Below, piece after piece: positions 16,837 through 26,261 of a stretch of 64,000 bases of DNA. Position 1 is the stretch's first letter, and each line of letters starts with the position of its first letter. Below the pieces are notes generated by a model. It ran no database searches. It was not told the origin of the DNA and was given only the letters and a program-made list of their open reading frames with translations. The position numbers and the translations under genes were made by a program. Source of the stretch: an uncultured Candidatus Saccharibacteria bacterium (GTDB lineage Bacteria; Patescibacteriota; Saccharimonadia; Saccharimonadales; Saccharimonadaceae); NCBI GenBank assembly GCA_937924995.1, contig CALEXY010000012.1, positions 36,988 to 100,987 on the forward strand. The letters are read 5' to 3'.

Positions 16837-17670
16837 CTATTTTTCCAGATTTGGTACATTTAACGTATCAGAAGAAGTGTCGGCCGAGTTAGATGCGAGG
16901 TCAGTTTTTTCAAGTGGAGTGTCGGATTCTTCAGATGAAGTATTAATCTCTTCAGATGGAGTTTCTTTAATTTGACGGGTGCGATGATCGATATGAATAG
17001 TGTTCGGAGTAGCAGTTTCTGGCTTGGTTTCAGATTTTTGATTTTTGTTAGCGGTTAAAATTTCAGAGAGCGATTTTTTATCAGAAGCAGAGGTTTCTGG
17101 AGTTTCACAATCTGAATCGGCAGGAATCTCACCTTTTTCGATGTGAACGTAATGAGTGATGGTTTCAAGCTCATCAGTAGGCGTGTCGAGATATTTGAAA
17201 ATATAAGTAGTTTCGTCACCAATAGTCGACATGCGGAGAGTACCAACTTCGAAAAGATGCTCGAAAAGGCCAGCTTGTTTAAAGGATACGTCTTCGACAG
17301 AGACCAAATCGATTACATTCATTGCGGTGTCAAAAAGTGAATTGGCGACACGTTGAATGAGGCGCTTATTAGTGACAAAAAGCTTGTTGGTGGTATAAAC
17401 ATTAAGACTAATCAAGGTTGCAATCCAGACTGTACCAAGCACAATCGCGATAACCAAGAGGAAGAAAGCGCGACCACTGGCATCGAGCGCGAAGACGAAA
17501 GAATTGCCAGCATTGATCAAAATATAGAGAGCAAAAAGCAAAATACTGGCTAGACAAGCCCCGGCAAAGATTAAAATTGGAATAATTTTAGTACGTTTAA
17601 TTTCGAGAACAATTCGCTCGCCAGACTCAAGAGAAATGCCCAATTTTGGATTATAATTTTTCTGCTTCAT
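16837..17670 (-). CDS. Membrane protein with bacterial PH-like domain (YdbT type)
   Basis: The product is 277 residues from the ATG at 17670 (preceded by GGGAAG). The open frame extends further, but would overlap ruvB. Two membrane segments (about residues 28-53 and 65-90) come before a bPH_2-like domain with YTTNKLFVTNKRLIQRVANSLFD and VEDVSF, typical of YdbS/YdbT-like membrane PH proteins. The last 100 residues are Glu/Ser/Thr-rich and likely disordered. The function of such proteins is poorly known. TATAAT on the minus strand at 17694-17699 could be its own promoter; it lies just after ruvB on the same strand. Confidence 0.75.
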   Translation of the reverse strand: MKQKNYNPKLGISLESGERIVLEIKRTKIIPILIFAGACLASILLFALYILINAGNSFVFALDASGRAFFLLVIAIVLGTVWIATLISLNVYTTNKLFVTNKRLIQRVANSLFDTAMNVIDLVSVEDVSFKQAGLFEHLFEVGTLRMSTIGDETTYIFKYLDTPTDELETITHYVHIEKGEIPADSDCETPETSASDKKSLSEILTANKNQKSETKPETATPNTIHIDHRTRQIKETPSEEINTSSEESDTPLEKTDLASNSADTSSDTLNVPNLEK

Positions 17671-17716
17671 ACGCTTCCCTGTTAAATTAGTTATATTATA
17701 ACATATTTTCAGGCAA

Positions 17717-18724
17717 TTAGAGAGAAGCGAGGTGACGCTTGGCTTTTTCGGTGACGATACGACCACGTGGGGTCTTTTCGATAAAGCCAAGCTGAATCAA
17801 AAATGGCTCGTAATAATCTTCGATCGTGGTGGCTTCATCACCGGTTAGGGCAGCAATGGTAGTGAGACCAACTGGGCGGTTACCATAATTATCGAGCATT
17901 AATTGCAACATATTGCGATCGGCTGGATCAAGACCAAGGGAGTCAATTTCCATAAGACCAAGAGCCTGCGTGGCAATGTCCAGGTCGACCGAACCATCAC
18001 CATGGACGTCAGCAAAATCTCGTACGCGCTTCATCAGACGGTTGGCAATACGCGGTGTGAGGCGAGAACGGGCAGCCAAGGTAGCAGTGGCTTCTTCGGA
18101 AATTTCCGTGCCAAGAATATTAGCGGTACGAGCAATAATTTGACCGATTTCCGATTCGTTGTAATATTCTAGACGATGGGTGATTCCGAAGCGGTCACGA
18201 AGCGGCCCGGCTAACGAACCAGTACGGGTGGTCGCGCCAATTACGGTGAAGCGTGGCAGATCGAGACGCACCGAACGAGCAGCCGGACCCTTACCAATCA
18301 CGATGTCGAGTTTGTAATCTTCCATGGCGGAATAAAGAATTTCTTCTACCGCACGACGCAGACGATGAATTTCATCGATAAATAGCACGTCACCGTTTTG
18401 AAGATTAGTCAGAATAGAAGCGAGATCACCGGCACGCTCAATGGCTGGACCAGAGGTGACGCGTAAATTAGAACCAAGTTCATGCGCGATGACATTGGCC
18501 ATGGTAGTCTTGCCAAGACCTGGTGGACCATAAAGTAGAACGTGATCCAAAGTGGTCCCGTCATTACGTTTCTTTACTGCTGCGATAGCGATCTTCAGAT
18601 TCTTTTTCAAGCGTTCCTGGCCGATATACTCAGCGAAATTAGTTGGGCGAAGACTGACTTCTACTGCTTGCTCTTCCTGATCCTCCTCGTGCGATATATT
18701 ATCGATAACTCGCTCGATTGCCAT
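17717..18724 (-). CDS. ruvB: Holliday junction DNA helicase RuvB
   Basis: This is the AAA+ motor of branch migration, 335 residues. The N-terminal part has [12 protein letters not shown], Walker A is GPPGLGKTT, Walker B is LFIDEIHRL, sensor 1 is GATTRTG, and GPLRDRFGI is the arginine-finger region. The C-terminal winged helix contains [35 protein letters not shown]. Length and order are normal. The downstream PH-domain gene is on the same strand; upstream, rubrerythrin is divergent. Confidence 0.97.
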   Translation of the reverse strand: MAIERVIDNISHEEDQEEQAVEVSLRPTNFAEYIGQERLKKNLKIAIAAVKKRNDGTTLDHVLLYGPPGLGKTTMANVIAHELGSNLRVTSGPAIERAGDLASILTNLQNGDVLFIDEIHRLRRAVEEILYSAMEDYKLDIVIGKGPAARSVRLDLPRFTVIGATTRTGSLAGPLRDRFGITHRLEYYNESEIGQIIARTANILGTEISEEATATLAARSRLTPRIANRLMKRVRDFADVHGDGSVDLDIATQALGLMEIDSLGLDPADRNMLQLMLDNYGNRPVGLTTIAALTGDEATTIEDYYEPFLIQLGFIEKTPRGRIVTEKAKRHLASL

Positions 18725-18784
18725 ATTCCTCCGTCTTTTGCTTAAATGCGTTATAATAGATTATACCATTAAGAAAGGAGCTAA

Positions 18785-19342
18785 ATGTCCGATATTGATA
18801 AATCTAATTTTAAAAATAGTAAGACTTATGATAATCTAAAAACCGCTTTTGCTGGAGAATCGCAAGCTCGTGTGAAATACCAGTTCTTTGCTTCTCGTGC
18901 AAAAAAGGATGGTTATGAACAGATTGCTGAAATCTTTACCGAAACTTCTGATAACGAGAAAGAACACGCCAAACTTTGGTACAAGTACCTCAATGACGGT
19001 GCTGTAGCTGACACCAGAACCAATCTCGAAATCGCTGCTGCTGGTGAAGATTACGAATGGACCGATATGTACAAAGAGTTCGCTCGTATCGCACGCGAAG
19101 AAGGCTTTGATGAAATCGCCGATAAGTTTGATGGCGTCGGCGCAATTGAAAAAGAGCACGAAGAACGCTACCGCAAATTGATCAAGAACATCGATGATGA
19201 CGTAGTGTTTAAGTCTGAAAAAGTTACCGTCTGGAAGTGTCGTAACTGTGGTTACACCTTTGTCGGTAATGATGCACCTGAGGTTTGTCCAGTGTGTGCA
19301 CATCCAAAAGCCTACTTTGAATTGCGTGCAATTAATTACTAA
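18785..19342 (+). CDS. rbr: Rubrerythrin
   Basis: Rubrerythrin is a peroxide-reducing diiron protein with a rubredoxin centre, protecting from oxidative stress. The product is 185 residues. The ferritin-like part has [25 protein letters not shown], an [14 protein letters not shown] stretch and [11 protein letters not shown], supplying the iron ligands. The C-terminal rubredoxin domain has CRNCGY and CPVC. AAAGGAG lies 6-8 nt before the ATG, so this mRNA is led and has a strong Shine-Dalgarno sequence. It ends in an elaborate hairpin terminator. Confidence 0.96.
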   Translation: MSDIDKSNFKNSKTYDNLKTAFAGESQARVKYQFFASRAKKDGYEQIAEIFTETSDNEKEHAKLWYKYLNDGAVADTRTNLEIAAAGEDYEWTDMYKEFARIAREEGFDEIADKFDGVGAIEKEHEERYRKLIKNIDDDVVFKSEKVTVWKCRNCGYTFVGNDAPEVCPVCAHPKAYFELRAINY

Positions 19343-19350
19343 AAGTAGTT

Positions 19351-19440
19351 AAAAAATGAACCTATTTACTTTTGTTCGGACCGCTCAAGGGCGCTTGCCC
19401 AAGCCTATGTCCTCAAAAAGCAAATAGGCTTCATTTTTTT
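19351..19440 (+). terminator. Long branched terminator after rubrerythrin
   Basis: A long imperfect stem (AAAATGAACCTATTT... with ...AAATAGGCTTCATTTT) ends in a T-run. Its top holds a separate GGGCGCTTGCCC hairpin preceded by CGGACCGCTCAAGG, a motif shared with the composite repeats at 19.5 and 44.8 kb. Confidence 0.75.
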
Positions 19441-19514
19441 ATGCGATAAAATAAATCACACGCAAATTTAAAGTTTTATAAAAAAGCAAGTGGGCGTTTA
19501 GTTGCTAAAAAAGA

Positions 19515-19667
19515 GAATGCCGCTTACCTCTGACGGAGCATAAGCTTGGCCGAGCGGCCTAGAGCGTCTCCGGAATGGGGTATGCGGCATTCTTTAATTG
19601 AGCGGTCTGATAAAAGGCATGCGACATTCTCCCCTAGAGCGTATCAGGAACGAGGTATGCGGCATTC
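19515..19667 (-). repeat. Composite repeat, copy 1
   Basis: Read on the minus strand it contains three units like GAATGCCGCATACC-N8-GAGACGCTCTAGG and ends in a long nested hairpin (outer arms GAATGCCGC/GCGGCATTC, inner CGGAG/CTCCG, apex GGCC/GGCC). Copy 2 at 44808-44980 has the same order in the opposite orientation. It fills most of the 330-bp gap after rubrerythrin. Confidence 0.85.
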
Positions 19668-19673
19668 TTTAGT

Positions 19674-20075
19674 TTAATTGTGGCGGTTTTTCTTGATGTA
19701 ATCGTCTTCTTTTTCTAGTCTAGCGCGGAGTGTGTATTCCCGACATTTACCATTATTGCAATCGGCGGAAATGTAATTAAGTGAACCACCTTCACCATTA
19801 ATATAAACACCATTCGGGTCGGTGAATAATTTAGGGTCCATGACGGTAAGATTCTCATCGGTGATAGTTTCAGGGTAATAGCCATTCTTGGCATAAAAAC
19901 CTTCCTCGAGGGCGTAATACATGGCGTTGATCGCTTCCTTGCGCTGCTCATCACGGTGCATGGCATCGAGATTTTGTTTCTGCAAGAAGGCAAGAACTAG
20001 AGCGATGGAAACAAAAACTAAAACTACCACGAGTTCAATAAGAGTGAAACCAGATTTTTTGACTGTTTTATTCAT
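19674..20075 (-). CDS. Type IV prepilin-like protein (pseudopilin)
   Basis: The product is 133 residues from the ATG at 20075. The class III signal KKSGFTLIELVVVLVFVSIA gives the expected cleavage before Phe and a Glu at +5, followed by the hydrophobic pilin helix. The mature domain has a pair of cysteines (CNNGKCREYTL) near the C-terminus. It would be processed by the prepilin peptidase at 38.7 kb and assembled in a type IV pilus or competence pseudopilus. TATAAT ends 6 nt before the ATG. It is divergent from radA. Confidence 0.87.
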   Translation of the reverse strand: MNKTVKKSGFTLIELVVVLVFVSIALVLAFLQKQNLDAMHRDEQRKEAINAMYYALEEGFYAKNGYYPETITDENLTVMDPKLFTDPNGVYINGEGGSLNYISADCNNGKCREYTLRARLEKEDDYIKKNRHN

Positions 20076-20081
20076 ACTCCC

Positions 20082-20087
20082 ATTATA
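20082..20087 (-). promoter_or_regulatory. -10 box of the prepilin gene
   Basis: TATAAT on the minus strand ends 6 nt before the ATG at 20075. Confidence 0.6.
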
Positions 20088-20119
20088 CATGGAATTTTGG
20101 GTTTTCGCTGAGAGATTGG

Positions 20120-20125
20120 TATAAT
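20120..20125 (+). promoter_or_regulatory. -10 box of radA
   Basis: TATAAT ends 6 nt before the radA ATG. Confidence 0.6.
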
Positions 20126-20131
20126 TTCAAT

Positions 20132-21490
20132 ATGAAAGCTACTAAACAATACGTCTGTCAAAACTGTGGAGCGCGCTATAGCAAATGGGCTGGCCACTGT
20201 AATAACTGCGATGCGTGGAATACTATCGTGGAAGATTTAGTAGTTGAGGATAGTTCTAGTGCGGGTAAATTTGCTCTGGCGCAGGCTAAGAGTAGCGGAA
20301 AAACTTTGAGTTTTTCCAGTATTAAGGAAATCGCCGCTTCGGATGAAAAAGAGCGACTGAAAACCGAATTTGATTCCCTGAATGAAGTACTGGGTGGGGG
20401 GATTTTACGCGGTTCAGTAATTCTCTTTGCTGGGCAGCCTGGCATTGGTAAATCGACAATCTTAATGCAAATTTGTGCGAAGATTGCTAACGGCCATAAG
20501 GTACTCTATGTCTCTGGTGAAGAATCAGCTGGCCAGGTGAAAATGCGAGCAGTGAGATTAGGCGCAAATTCAGAAACCTTAAGCTTTGCAGCCTCGACTT
20601 CTGGTAACGATATCGCTAAAACAATTGCCGATGGTGAATTCGAGTTAGTGATCGTAGACTCGATCCAGACTCTAGCAATTAACGAAATTTCTTCGGCGCC
20701 GGGGACGGTTTCGCAAATTACTAATGCTGGAAATCTAATAATTCAGGCCGCAAAAAAGACCGATACGGCGGTGATTATTGTGGGGCATGTGACGAAGGAA
20801 GGCACCTTGGCGGGGCCGAAAGTTTTGGAACACTTGGTGGATGTAGTACTAAATTTTGAAGGCGACCGCTACGGTGGTTTTAAGACTATTCGTGCCGTTA
20901 AAAACCGTTTCGGTTCGACCAGTGAGGCGGCGATTTTCGAGATGACGGAAAAGGGTTTACAGGAAGTACAAAATCCTTCGGCGGCCCTACTAGCAGAGAG
21001 GCAAAACACGGATGGGTCAATTATTTTAGCAACTCTAGAAGGTACCAGGCCACTGCTGGTAGAAATTCAGGCTTTAGTTTCGACCACGAATTTTGGTTAT
21101 CCAAAACGTGCAGCTTCGGGCTTCGACCTGAATCGATTGAATTTGCTAATTGCAGTGATTGAACAGCGCACTAAACTAAAACTGGACGATAAGGATATTT
21201 TCTTAAACGTAGTGGGCGGGATTAAAATTAAGGATTCGGCAGCGGACCTCGCGGTATGCCTCGCGATTGCTTCGGCGGCGGCAGGACGCAAGCTCAGTGA
21301 AGAATATGTAGTGTTCGGCGAGGTAGGTCTGGGTGGAGAAATCCGCTCGGCTTTTCGACCAGACCAAAGAATTGGTGAAGCAAAAAAATTGGGCTTTAAG
21401 CACGCAATTGCGCCAGCGACAATTCATGATAAGTTCGTGATTCCGGTCAAAGATTTACGCACGACTTTAATTAAATATGTGAACGAATAG
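20132..21490 (+). CDS. radA: DNA repair protein RadA
   Basis: RadA promotes branch migration during recombination. The product is 452 residues. It has the N-terminal zinc finger CQNCGARYSKWAGHCNNC, a RecA-like ATPase core with Walker A GQPGIGKST, Walker B LVIVDSIQT, the RadA-specific KNRFGS motif, and a C-terminal Lon-like domain (VVGGIKIKDSAADLAVCLAIAS). All family hallmarks are present. It uses a leaderless-type promoter and is followed 6 nt later by ruvC, so the two recombination genes form an operon. Confidence 0.97.
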   Translation: MKATKQYVCQNCGARYSKWAGHCNNCDAWNTIVEDLVVEDSSSAGKFALAQAKSSGKTLSFSSIKEIAASDEKERLKTEFDSLNEVLGGGILRGSVILFAGQPGIGKSTILMQICAKIANGHKVLYVSGEESAGQVKMRAVRLGANSETLSFAASTSGNDIAKTIADGEFELVIVDSIQTLAINEISSAPGTVSQITNAGNLIIQAAKKTDTAVIIVGHVTKEGTLAGPKVLEHLVDVVLNFEGDRYGGFKTIRAVKNRFGSTSEAAIFEMTEKGLQEVQNPSAALLAERQNTDGSIILATLEGTRPLLVEIQALVSTTNFGYPKRAASGFDLNRLNLLIAVIEQRTKLKLDDKDIFLNVVGGIKIKDSAADLAVCLAIASAAAGRKLSEEYVVFGEVGLGGEIRSAFRPDQRIGEAKKLGFKHAIAPATIHDKFVIPVKDLRTTLIKYVNE

Positions 21491-21496
21491 AGATAG

Positions 21497-21973
21497 ATGA
21501 GAATTTTAGGAATTGACCCAGGCACAGGAATTTGTGGTTTTGGGGTGATTGAAGTAAAACAAACTGGTCGCGCTAAAATGATCGATAACGGCGTGATTGC
21601 CACGCCGCCACACACCCCACTTTCAGAGCGTTTGCTCGATATTTATGAATCGATGCATGAGATTATTAAATTAAACAAGCCAGATTGTGTGAGTATCGAA
21701 AAACTTTTCTTCACCAAAAATATAACGACGGGTATTTCAGTGGCGGAAGCCAGAGGGGTGGTGCTTTTGGTTTGCAAACAGCATGAACTACCAACTTTTG
21801 AGTACACACCAAACGAAATTAAGAAGACGATGACCGGTTATGGTTCAGCCGATAAAAAACAGATGCAGGAGATGGTAAAACTGCATCTGGATTTAACTAG
21901 TGTACCAAAACCGGATGATGCGGCAGATGCTTTGGCCGCCGCGATCACCCATTCTTTGATGCATCGGTTTTAG
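21497..21973 (+). CDS. ruvC: Crossover junction endodeoxyribonuclease RuvC
   Basis: RuvC is the Holliday junction resolvase. The product is 158 residues and of normal length. The first catalytic Asp is in RILGIDPGTGICGFG, the Glu in SIEKLFFTKN, and the C-terminal pair in KPDDAADALAAAI. It starts 6 nt after the radA stop and is likely translated from the same transcript. Together with ruvA and ruvB the full RuvABC set is present within 6 kb. Confidence 0.97.
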   Translation: MRILGIDPGTGICGFGVIEVKQTGRAKMIDNGVIATPPHTPLSERLLDIYESMHEIIKLNKPDCVSIEKLFFTKNITTGISVAEARGVVLLVCKQHELPTFEYTPNEIKKTMTGYGSADKKQMQEMVKLHLDLTSVPKPDDAADALAAAITHSLMHRF

Positions 21974-21988
21974 AAGATTTATAGATAA

Positions 21989-22016
21989 AAAAACACCTGC
22001 AAGCGCAGGCGTTTTG
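21989..22016. terminator. Bidirectional terminator between ruvC and clpP
   Basis: ACACCTGC/GCAGGCGT hairpin with a 4-nt loop between convergent genes, flanked by an A-run and TTTT. Confidence 0.8.
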
Positions 22017-22027
22017 TAAGCTAAAAA

Positions 22028-22630
22028 TTATTTAGCAATGACTTCGTCGATGATGCCATAATCTTTAGCTTCATCAGCGGACATCCAGTTGTCACGATCC
22101 ATATCTTTAATGATTTGGTCAACTTTTTTGCCAGTATTTTTGGCGAGAATTTCGGCGAGGCGTTTCTTCAAGAAAATACCTTCTTTGAGCATAATTTCCT
22201 GATCGGTAATCTTACCCTGAGTGCCGGAACTTGGCTGATGAATCATCACGCGAGCATTCGGCAAGGCAAAACGCTTACCCTTAGCGCCACAGCTGAGTAA
22301 CATGGCACCCATGGAGGCCTGGAGGCCGATGCCAATAGTCTGAACATCTGGTTCAATATAATTCATGGTGTCGATAATAGCGAGACCATCGTAGACGGAG
22401 CCGCCTGGAGAATTGATATAAAGTTTAATATCTTTCTTAGGATCTTCATGAGCGAGAAAGAGGAGCTGAGCCACTACGAGATTAGCAGTGTGAGCATTGA
22501 CGTCCTCACCGAGAAAGATAATGCGATCATTTAAGAGCCTGGAGTAAATATCATAAGAGCGCTCGCCACGATTGGTGGTTTCAATGACGGTCGGAACGAG
22601 GTAGTCGTTGGGATTTGAATTAGTTTGCAT
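22028..22630 (-). CDS. clpP: ATP-dependent Clp protease proteolytic subunit ClpP
   Basis: This serine protease forms the barrel used by ClpC. The product is 200 residues with the catalytic triad visible: Ser106 in [11 protein letters not shown], His131 in MIHQPS, and Asp180 in [12 protein letters not shown]. The [14 protein letters not shown] motif is also present. It is the last gene of a three-gene operon, clpC, an HExxH membrane protein, clpP. The spacing after the middle gene is 15 nt, with AAGGAAA as ribosome-binding site. It is presumably under the CIRCE site upstream of clpC. Confidence 0.97.
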   Translation of the reverse strand: MQTNSNPNDYLVPTVIETTNRGERSYDIYSRLLNDRIIFLGEDVNAHTANLVVAQLLFLAHEDPKKDIKLYINSPGGSVYDGLAIIDTMNYIEPDVQTIGIGLQASMGAMLLSCGAKGKRFALPNARVMIHQPSSGTQGKITDQEIMLKEGIFLKKRLAEILAKNTGKKVDQIIKDMDRDNWMSADEAKDYGIIDEVIAK

Positions 22631-22645
22631 GGTAATTTCCTTTCC

Positions 22646-23668
22646 TTATTTTTGAGATTTGAGTTCATTAGAAACGGCGTTGGAATTAATCTGATTCATC
22701 AACTGATTTTCGAAAAGCACGTGGTTATTATATTCGGCAATTTGCTGATTAATGGCATCGATAGATTGCTGAATACTTTGATAAGTGGCTTCATGACGAC
22801 CAATGCGGGCTTCCAGGGTAGCACGTTCGTTTTGATAGCGCCAACCAGAGATTTGACCAGATTCGACGCGTCGATTAAAATCGAGAATTAATTGATTTAA
22901 GGCATTGGTTTCATTATTGTAGGCCTCAGTTTGCTGATTAATAGTAGCCTGCTTGGCGTCAATTTCAGATTTTAGTGAAGTGAGTTTGTCATTAAGCTTT
23001 TGAAAAACAGAGTGATATTGCTGATTAAAATCCGTGATAGTCTGACGATGCTGGAAATAGGCGGCGTAATGTTTTTCGAGATATTCCGACAACTCAGCGA
23101 CTTCGGTACCGAGACGTGAATGCAATTCATCATAGAAGTCATCCTCAGAATAGCTCTTAATCGAGGTGCGGATTTCATGATCAGCCGGAAGGTTATCGTA
23201 AGCCTTTTTGATTTCTTCATTCAAGCGATCTTTTTCCCAAAAAGGGACGCGTTGATAAGCCGCATGAAGCATTTCATGAGCCGTGGTCACCTCGATTACT
23301 CCTGGAAGATCATTCGATTCGACATGATAGAGATAAATACGATCGTTATCATGGACATAACAACCCAGGACGTAGACTTCATGGTTATGCGAATGACAAC
23401 TCTGATTAAAGGCCTGCTTCTCTTGCAAAGCTGGATGAGTAGCAAGCAAAGTTTTCGAAGCTTTTTCCGTAAGATTAAGTTTCTGGACGTAAGGCTTCAG
23501 GGTGTCAGAAATTTGAAAATCATAAGCCTTGATGTCATCTTGCAGACAGATAAAGGCAAAAGCACCGGCGAAAAGTGTGCAAAAAATCACAAGACCGCTA
23601 AGCCAGTCGGCGAGCGTTAGACTGCGCCGACGAGACTGAACGGAGACTTCTGACGGTGAATTTTCCAT
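22646..23668 (-). CDS. Membrane-anchored HExxH protein with coiled-coil tail, in the Clp operon
   Basis: The product is 340 residues. One N-terminal membrane helix (about 20-45) is followed by an outward-facing domain with several Cys and His residues (CHSHNHEVYVLGCYV) and TTAHEMLHAAYQRV near 130, an HExxH zinc motif. The C-terminal half (about 200-330) is a long Gln/Asn-rich coiled coil. I do not recognise a named family. The ATG is one base beyond the clpC stop and clpP follows 15 nt later, so the three genes are almost certainly co-transcribed. A protease or envelope quality-control role is inferred from motif and context only. Confidence 0.75.
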   Translation of the reverse strand: MENSPSEVSVQSRRRSLTLADWLSGLVIFCTLFAGAFAFICLQDDIKAYDFQISDTLKPYVQKLNLTEKASKTLLATHPALQEKQAFNQSCHSHNHEVYVLGCYVHDNDRIYLYHVESNDLPGVIEVTTAHEMLHAAYQRVPFWEKDRLNEEIKKAYDNLPADHEIRTSIKSYSEDDFYDELHSRLGTEVAELSEYLEKHYAAYFQHRQTITDFNQQYHSVFQKLNDKLTSLKSEIDAKQATINQQTEAYNNETNALNQLILDFNRRVESGQISGWRYQNERATLEARIGRHEATYQSIQQSIDAINQQIAEYNNHVLFENQLMNQINSNAVSNELKSQK

Positions 23669-23669
23669 A

Positions 23670-26150
23670 TTATTTTTCAGTGCTTTCGATCTTTAATTTA
23701 AGCTTATCACCTTTTAGGCTAATTTGGGCGATTTGTCCTGGCAAAATTTCTTCCGCAATAATTGCATCAGAGAGCAGGGTCTCCAAATTATCTTCGATAG
23801 CACGGCGCAATGGTCTGGCACCATTTTTGGGATCAAAACCTTTTTCGATAAGGAAGTCGCGCACCTTGGTATCAAGTTTCAAACCGATAGCTTTTTCAGC
23901 AAGACGCTTTTTCAAATCTTCAATCATATTGTCAAAGATTTCTTCGACCTGCTTACGAGAAAGCGCATGGAAGACTTCGATGGCGTCTAGACGATTAATA
24001 AGCTCTGGACGCATAGATTTCTTCAAAGCTTTCATCGCGGCATTTTTACTTGCTTCGTAATCTTCGGTAATAAATTGATCCTTAGTTTTTTGATGGCTGG
24101 AGAAGCCAAAGGCCTGATCATTATACATTTCGTCAGAACCGAGGTTGGAGGTAAGGATGACGATAGTATTATTGAACTTCACACGGTTACCTTGGCCATC
24201 AGTGAGAACTCCGTCCTCAAGAATTTGTAGCAGCATATTAAAGACATCTGGGTGGGCTTTCTCAATCTCATCAAAGAGTACGACGGAATATGGATGACGA
24301 CGTACCGATTCGGTTAATTTACCACCATCGTCATAACCAACGTAACCAGCTGGCGCACCGACTAGGCGAGAAACATTGTGCTTTTCACCAAATTCTGACA
24401 TATCGATTTTAATTAAGGCATTCTCACCACCGAAGACCTCGCGGGCGATTACACGCGCAAGCTCGGTCTTACCCACACCAGTCGGGCCCATGAAGAGGAA
24501 GGAGCCAATCGGACGTCTAGGATCACCAATACCAGAACGACCACGGCGAATAGCCTTAGCTACGTCATGAATCGCTTCATCTTGACCGATAATAGCCTTG
24601 TCGAGATGGGCTTCTAGTTTCGAAAGAATCTTCAATTCGCTACCATGTACCTTGGAAACTGGAATACCAGTCTTGAGAGAAATGGCTTCAGCGAGATTTT
24701 CTTCGGTGAGCACTGGTGAAACATTTTCATCCACGCCGGCCTGCTCGAGAGATTTGATTTTTTCTTCTAATTTAGCGAGGCGAGTTTTGTAGAGAGCGGC
24801 CTTTTCAAAATTCTCAGCTTCAGCACTTTCTTCAATCTTCTGCTGGAGTGACTCACGCTCGATTTTTAATTTCTTATATTCGCCACTACCACTTTTATCG
24901 GCGGCTACTTTAGTGATAGCGCTAGCTTCATCAATCACATCGATAACCTTATCTGGCATGTAGCGATCATTAATATAACGCTTCGACATACTGACGGCGG
25001 TTTCAATAATCTTATCTGGGATTACGACGCCGTGATGTTTTTCGTAATGCGATTTAATTCCCTTCAAAATACGCACCGTAATCACATCGGAAGGTTCCTC
25101 GACGATAACGGTTTGGAAGCGACGAGCTAGAGCCTTGTCTTTTTCGATTGATTTACGATATTCGTCCATGGTAGAAGCGCCAATTAGATGAATTAGGCCA
25201 CGTGCGAGGGCGGGCTTCAAGATATTCGCAGCATCCAGGCTACCCTCAGAGGAACCAGCGCCGGTCAAGAGATGAATTTCGTCGATAAAGAGAATAAGAT
25301 CCTTACTTTCGATGGCTTCGTCGATGATACCCTTAATACGTTCCTCGAAATCACCACGGAATTTAGTGCCGGCAACCACGGAACTGAGATCGATTTGGTA
25401 AATTTTCTTACCGATCAGATTACCTGGTACCTCGTTTTTGGCGATACGCGTAGCGAGACCTTCAACAATAGCGGTCTTACCGACACCAGCTTCCCCGATA
25501 AGTACGGGATTGGACTTAGTACGACGGGAGAGTACGGTAAGCGCACGTTCAATTTCACGATCGCGACCAATCACAGTATCGAGACGACCTTGACGGGCCA
25601 ATTCAGTGAGATCGACACCATATTTCGTGAGCCATTTGAGTGGACGTTTGCGCTTAAAATCGTTTTTCTTTTGATCAATCTTGGCTTCTTCGGCCTGTTT
25701 TTCGGCAAACTCCTCAATGGTTTTGGATAATTCCGTGAGGTCAATATTGAGACCTTGGAGAATTAAACTGGCGCGAGAATTTGGCTGGCGAATCAGAGCA
25801 TAAAGTAGGTGCTCGGTGCCAATCAATTTAATCCCCTGCTCTTTCACGAAGTTGGAAGCGAGGCGCAAAGTCAAAACTGCAGCTTCCGAAAGTGACATCA
25901 TCGCCATATCCGCTCCTGGGACTTCGATGGCGGTATGATTCATCAGTTTTTCAACTTGGTCGAGATTCACATCTTCGTCGGCGAGGAAGCGCGCACCAGT
26001 GGAGGTATCCTGTGAAAGAATCCCGAGAAGCAAATGTTCGGTGCTCATGTAGCCGTTATTATAACGTTTAGCATAATAATCGGATTTCTGAAGCGCAAAA
26101 CGAGCATTCTCGGTCAATTTATTCATTATTTCAGTAAATTCATCTTGCAT
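23670..26150 (-). CDS. clpC: ATP-dependent Clp protease ATP-binding subunit ClpC
   Basis: This is the AAA+ unfoldase that feeds ClpP. The product is 826 residues from the ATG at 26150; six extra in-frame codons upstream overlap the promoter. The double Clp-N domain (about 1-145), D1 with Walker A GEAGVGKT and Walker [14 protein letters not shown], a UVR-type middle segment ([20 protein letters not shown]...), and D2 with [12 protein letters not shown] and [11 protein letters not shown] are all present. The C-terminus carries the usual sensor region ([15 protein letters not shown]). A CIRCE operator lies 21 bp upstream, so HrcA is the expected repressor. Confidence 0.97.
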   Translation of the reverse strand: MQDEFTEIMNKLTENARFALQKSDYYAKRYNNGYMSTEHLLLGILSQDTSTGARFLADEDVNLDQVEKLMNHTAIEVPGADMAMMSLSEAAVLTLRLASNFVKEQGIKLIGTEHLLYALIRQPNSRASLILQGLNIDLTELSKTIEEFAEKQAEEAKIDQKKNDFKRKRPLKWLTKYGVDLTELARQGRLDTVIGRDREIERALTVLSRRTKSNPVLIGEAGVGKTAIVEGLATRIAKNEVPGNLIGKKIYQIDLSSVVAGTKFRGDFEERIKGIIDEAIESKDLILFIDEIHLLTGAGSSEGSLDAANILKPALARGLIHLIGASTMDEYRKSIEKDKALARRFQTVIVEEPSDVITVRILKGIKSHYEKHHGVVIPDKIIETAVSMSKRYINDRYMPDKVIDVIDEASAITKVAADKSGSGEYKKLKIERESLQQKIEESAEAENFEKAALYKTRLAKLEEKIKSLEQAGVDENVSPVLTEENLAEAISLKTGIPVSKVHGSELKILSKLEAHLDKAIIGQDEAIHDVAKAIRRGRSGIGDPRRPIGSFLFMGPTGVGKTELARVIAREVFGGENALIKIDMSEFGEKHNVSRLVGAPAGYVGYDDGGKLTESVRRHPYSVVLFDEIEKAHPDVFNMLLQILEDGVLTDGQGNRVKFNNTIVILTSNLGSDEMYNDQAFGFSSHQKTKDQFITEDYEASKNAAMKALKKSMRPELINRLDAIEVFHALSRKQVEEIFDNMIEDLKKRLAEKAIGLKLDTKVRDFLIEKGFDPKNGARPLRRAIEDNLETLLSDAIIAEEILPGQIAQISLKGDKLKLKIESTEK

Positions 26151-26171
26151 AATTCTATTGTATAGCAAATA

Positions 26172-26198
26172 TTAGCACTGTCAAGCGATGAGTGCTAA
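26172..26198. promoter_or_regulatory. CIRCE operator upstream of the clpC operon
   Basis: TTAGCACTG, 9 nt, GAGTGCTAA, with one mismatch to the CIRCE consensus. A TACAAT box lies between it and the clpC ATG, so bound HrcA would block transcription. Confidence 0.93.
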
Positions 26199-26261
26199 TT
26201 ATTTCCAGTTCCAAGACAGGTTCATGTAATTATTACAAAATTAACAGAGGTGGATTTTAAC

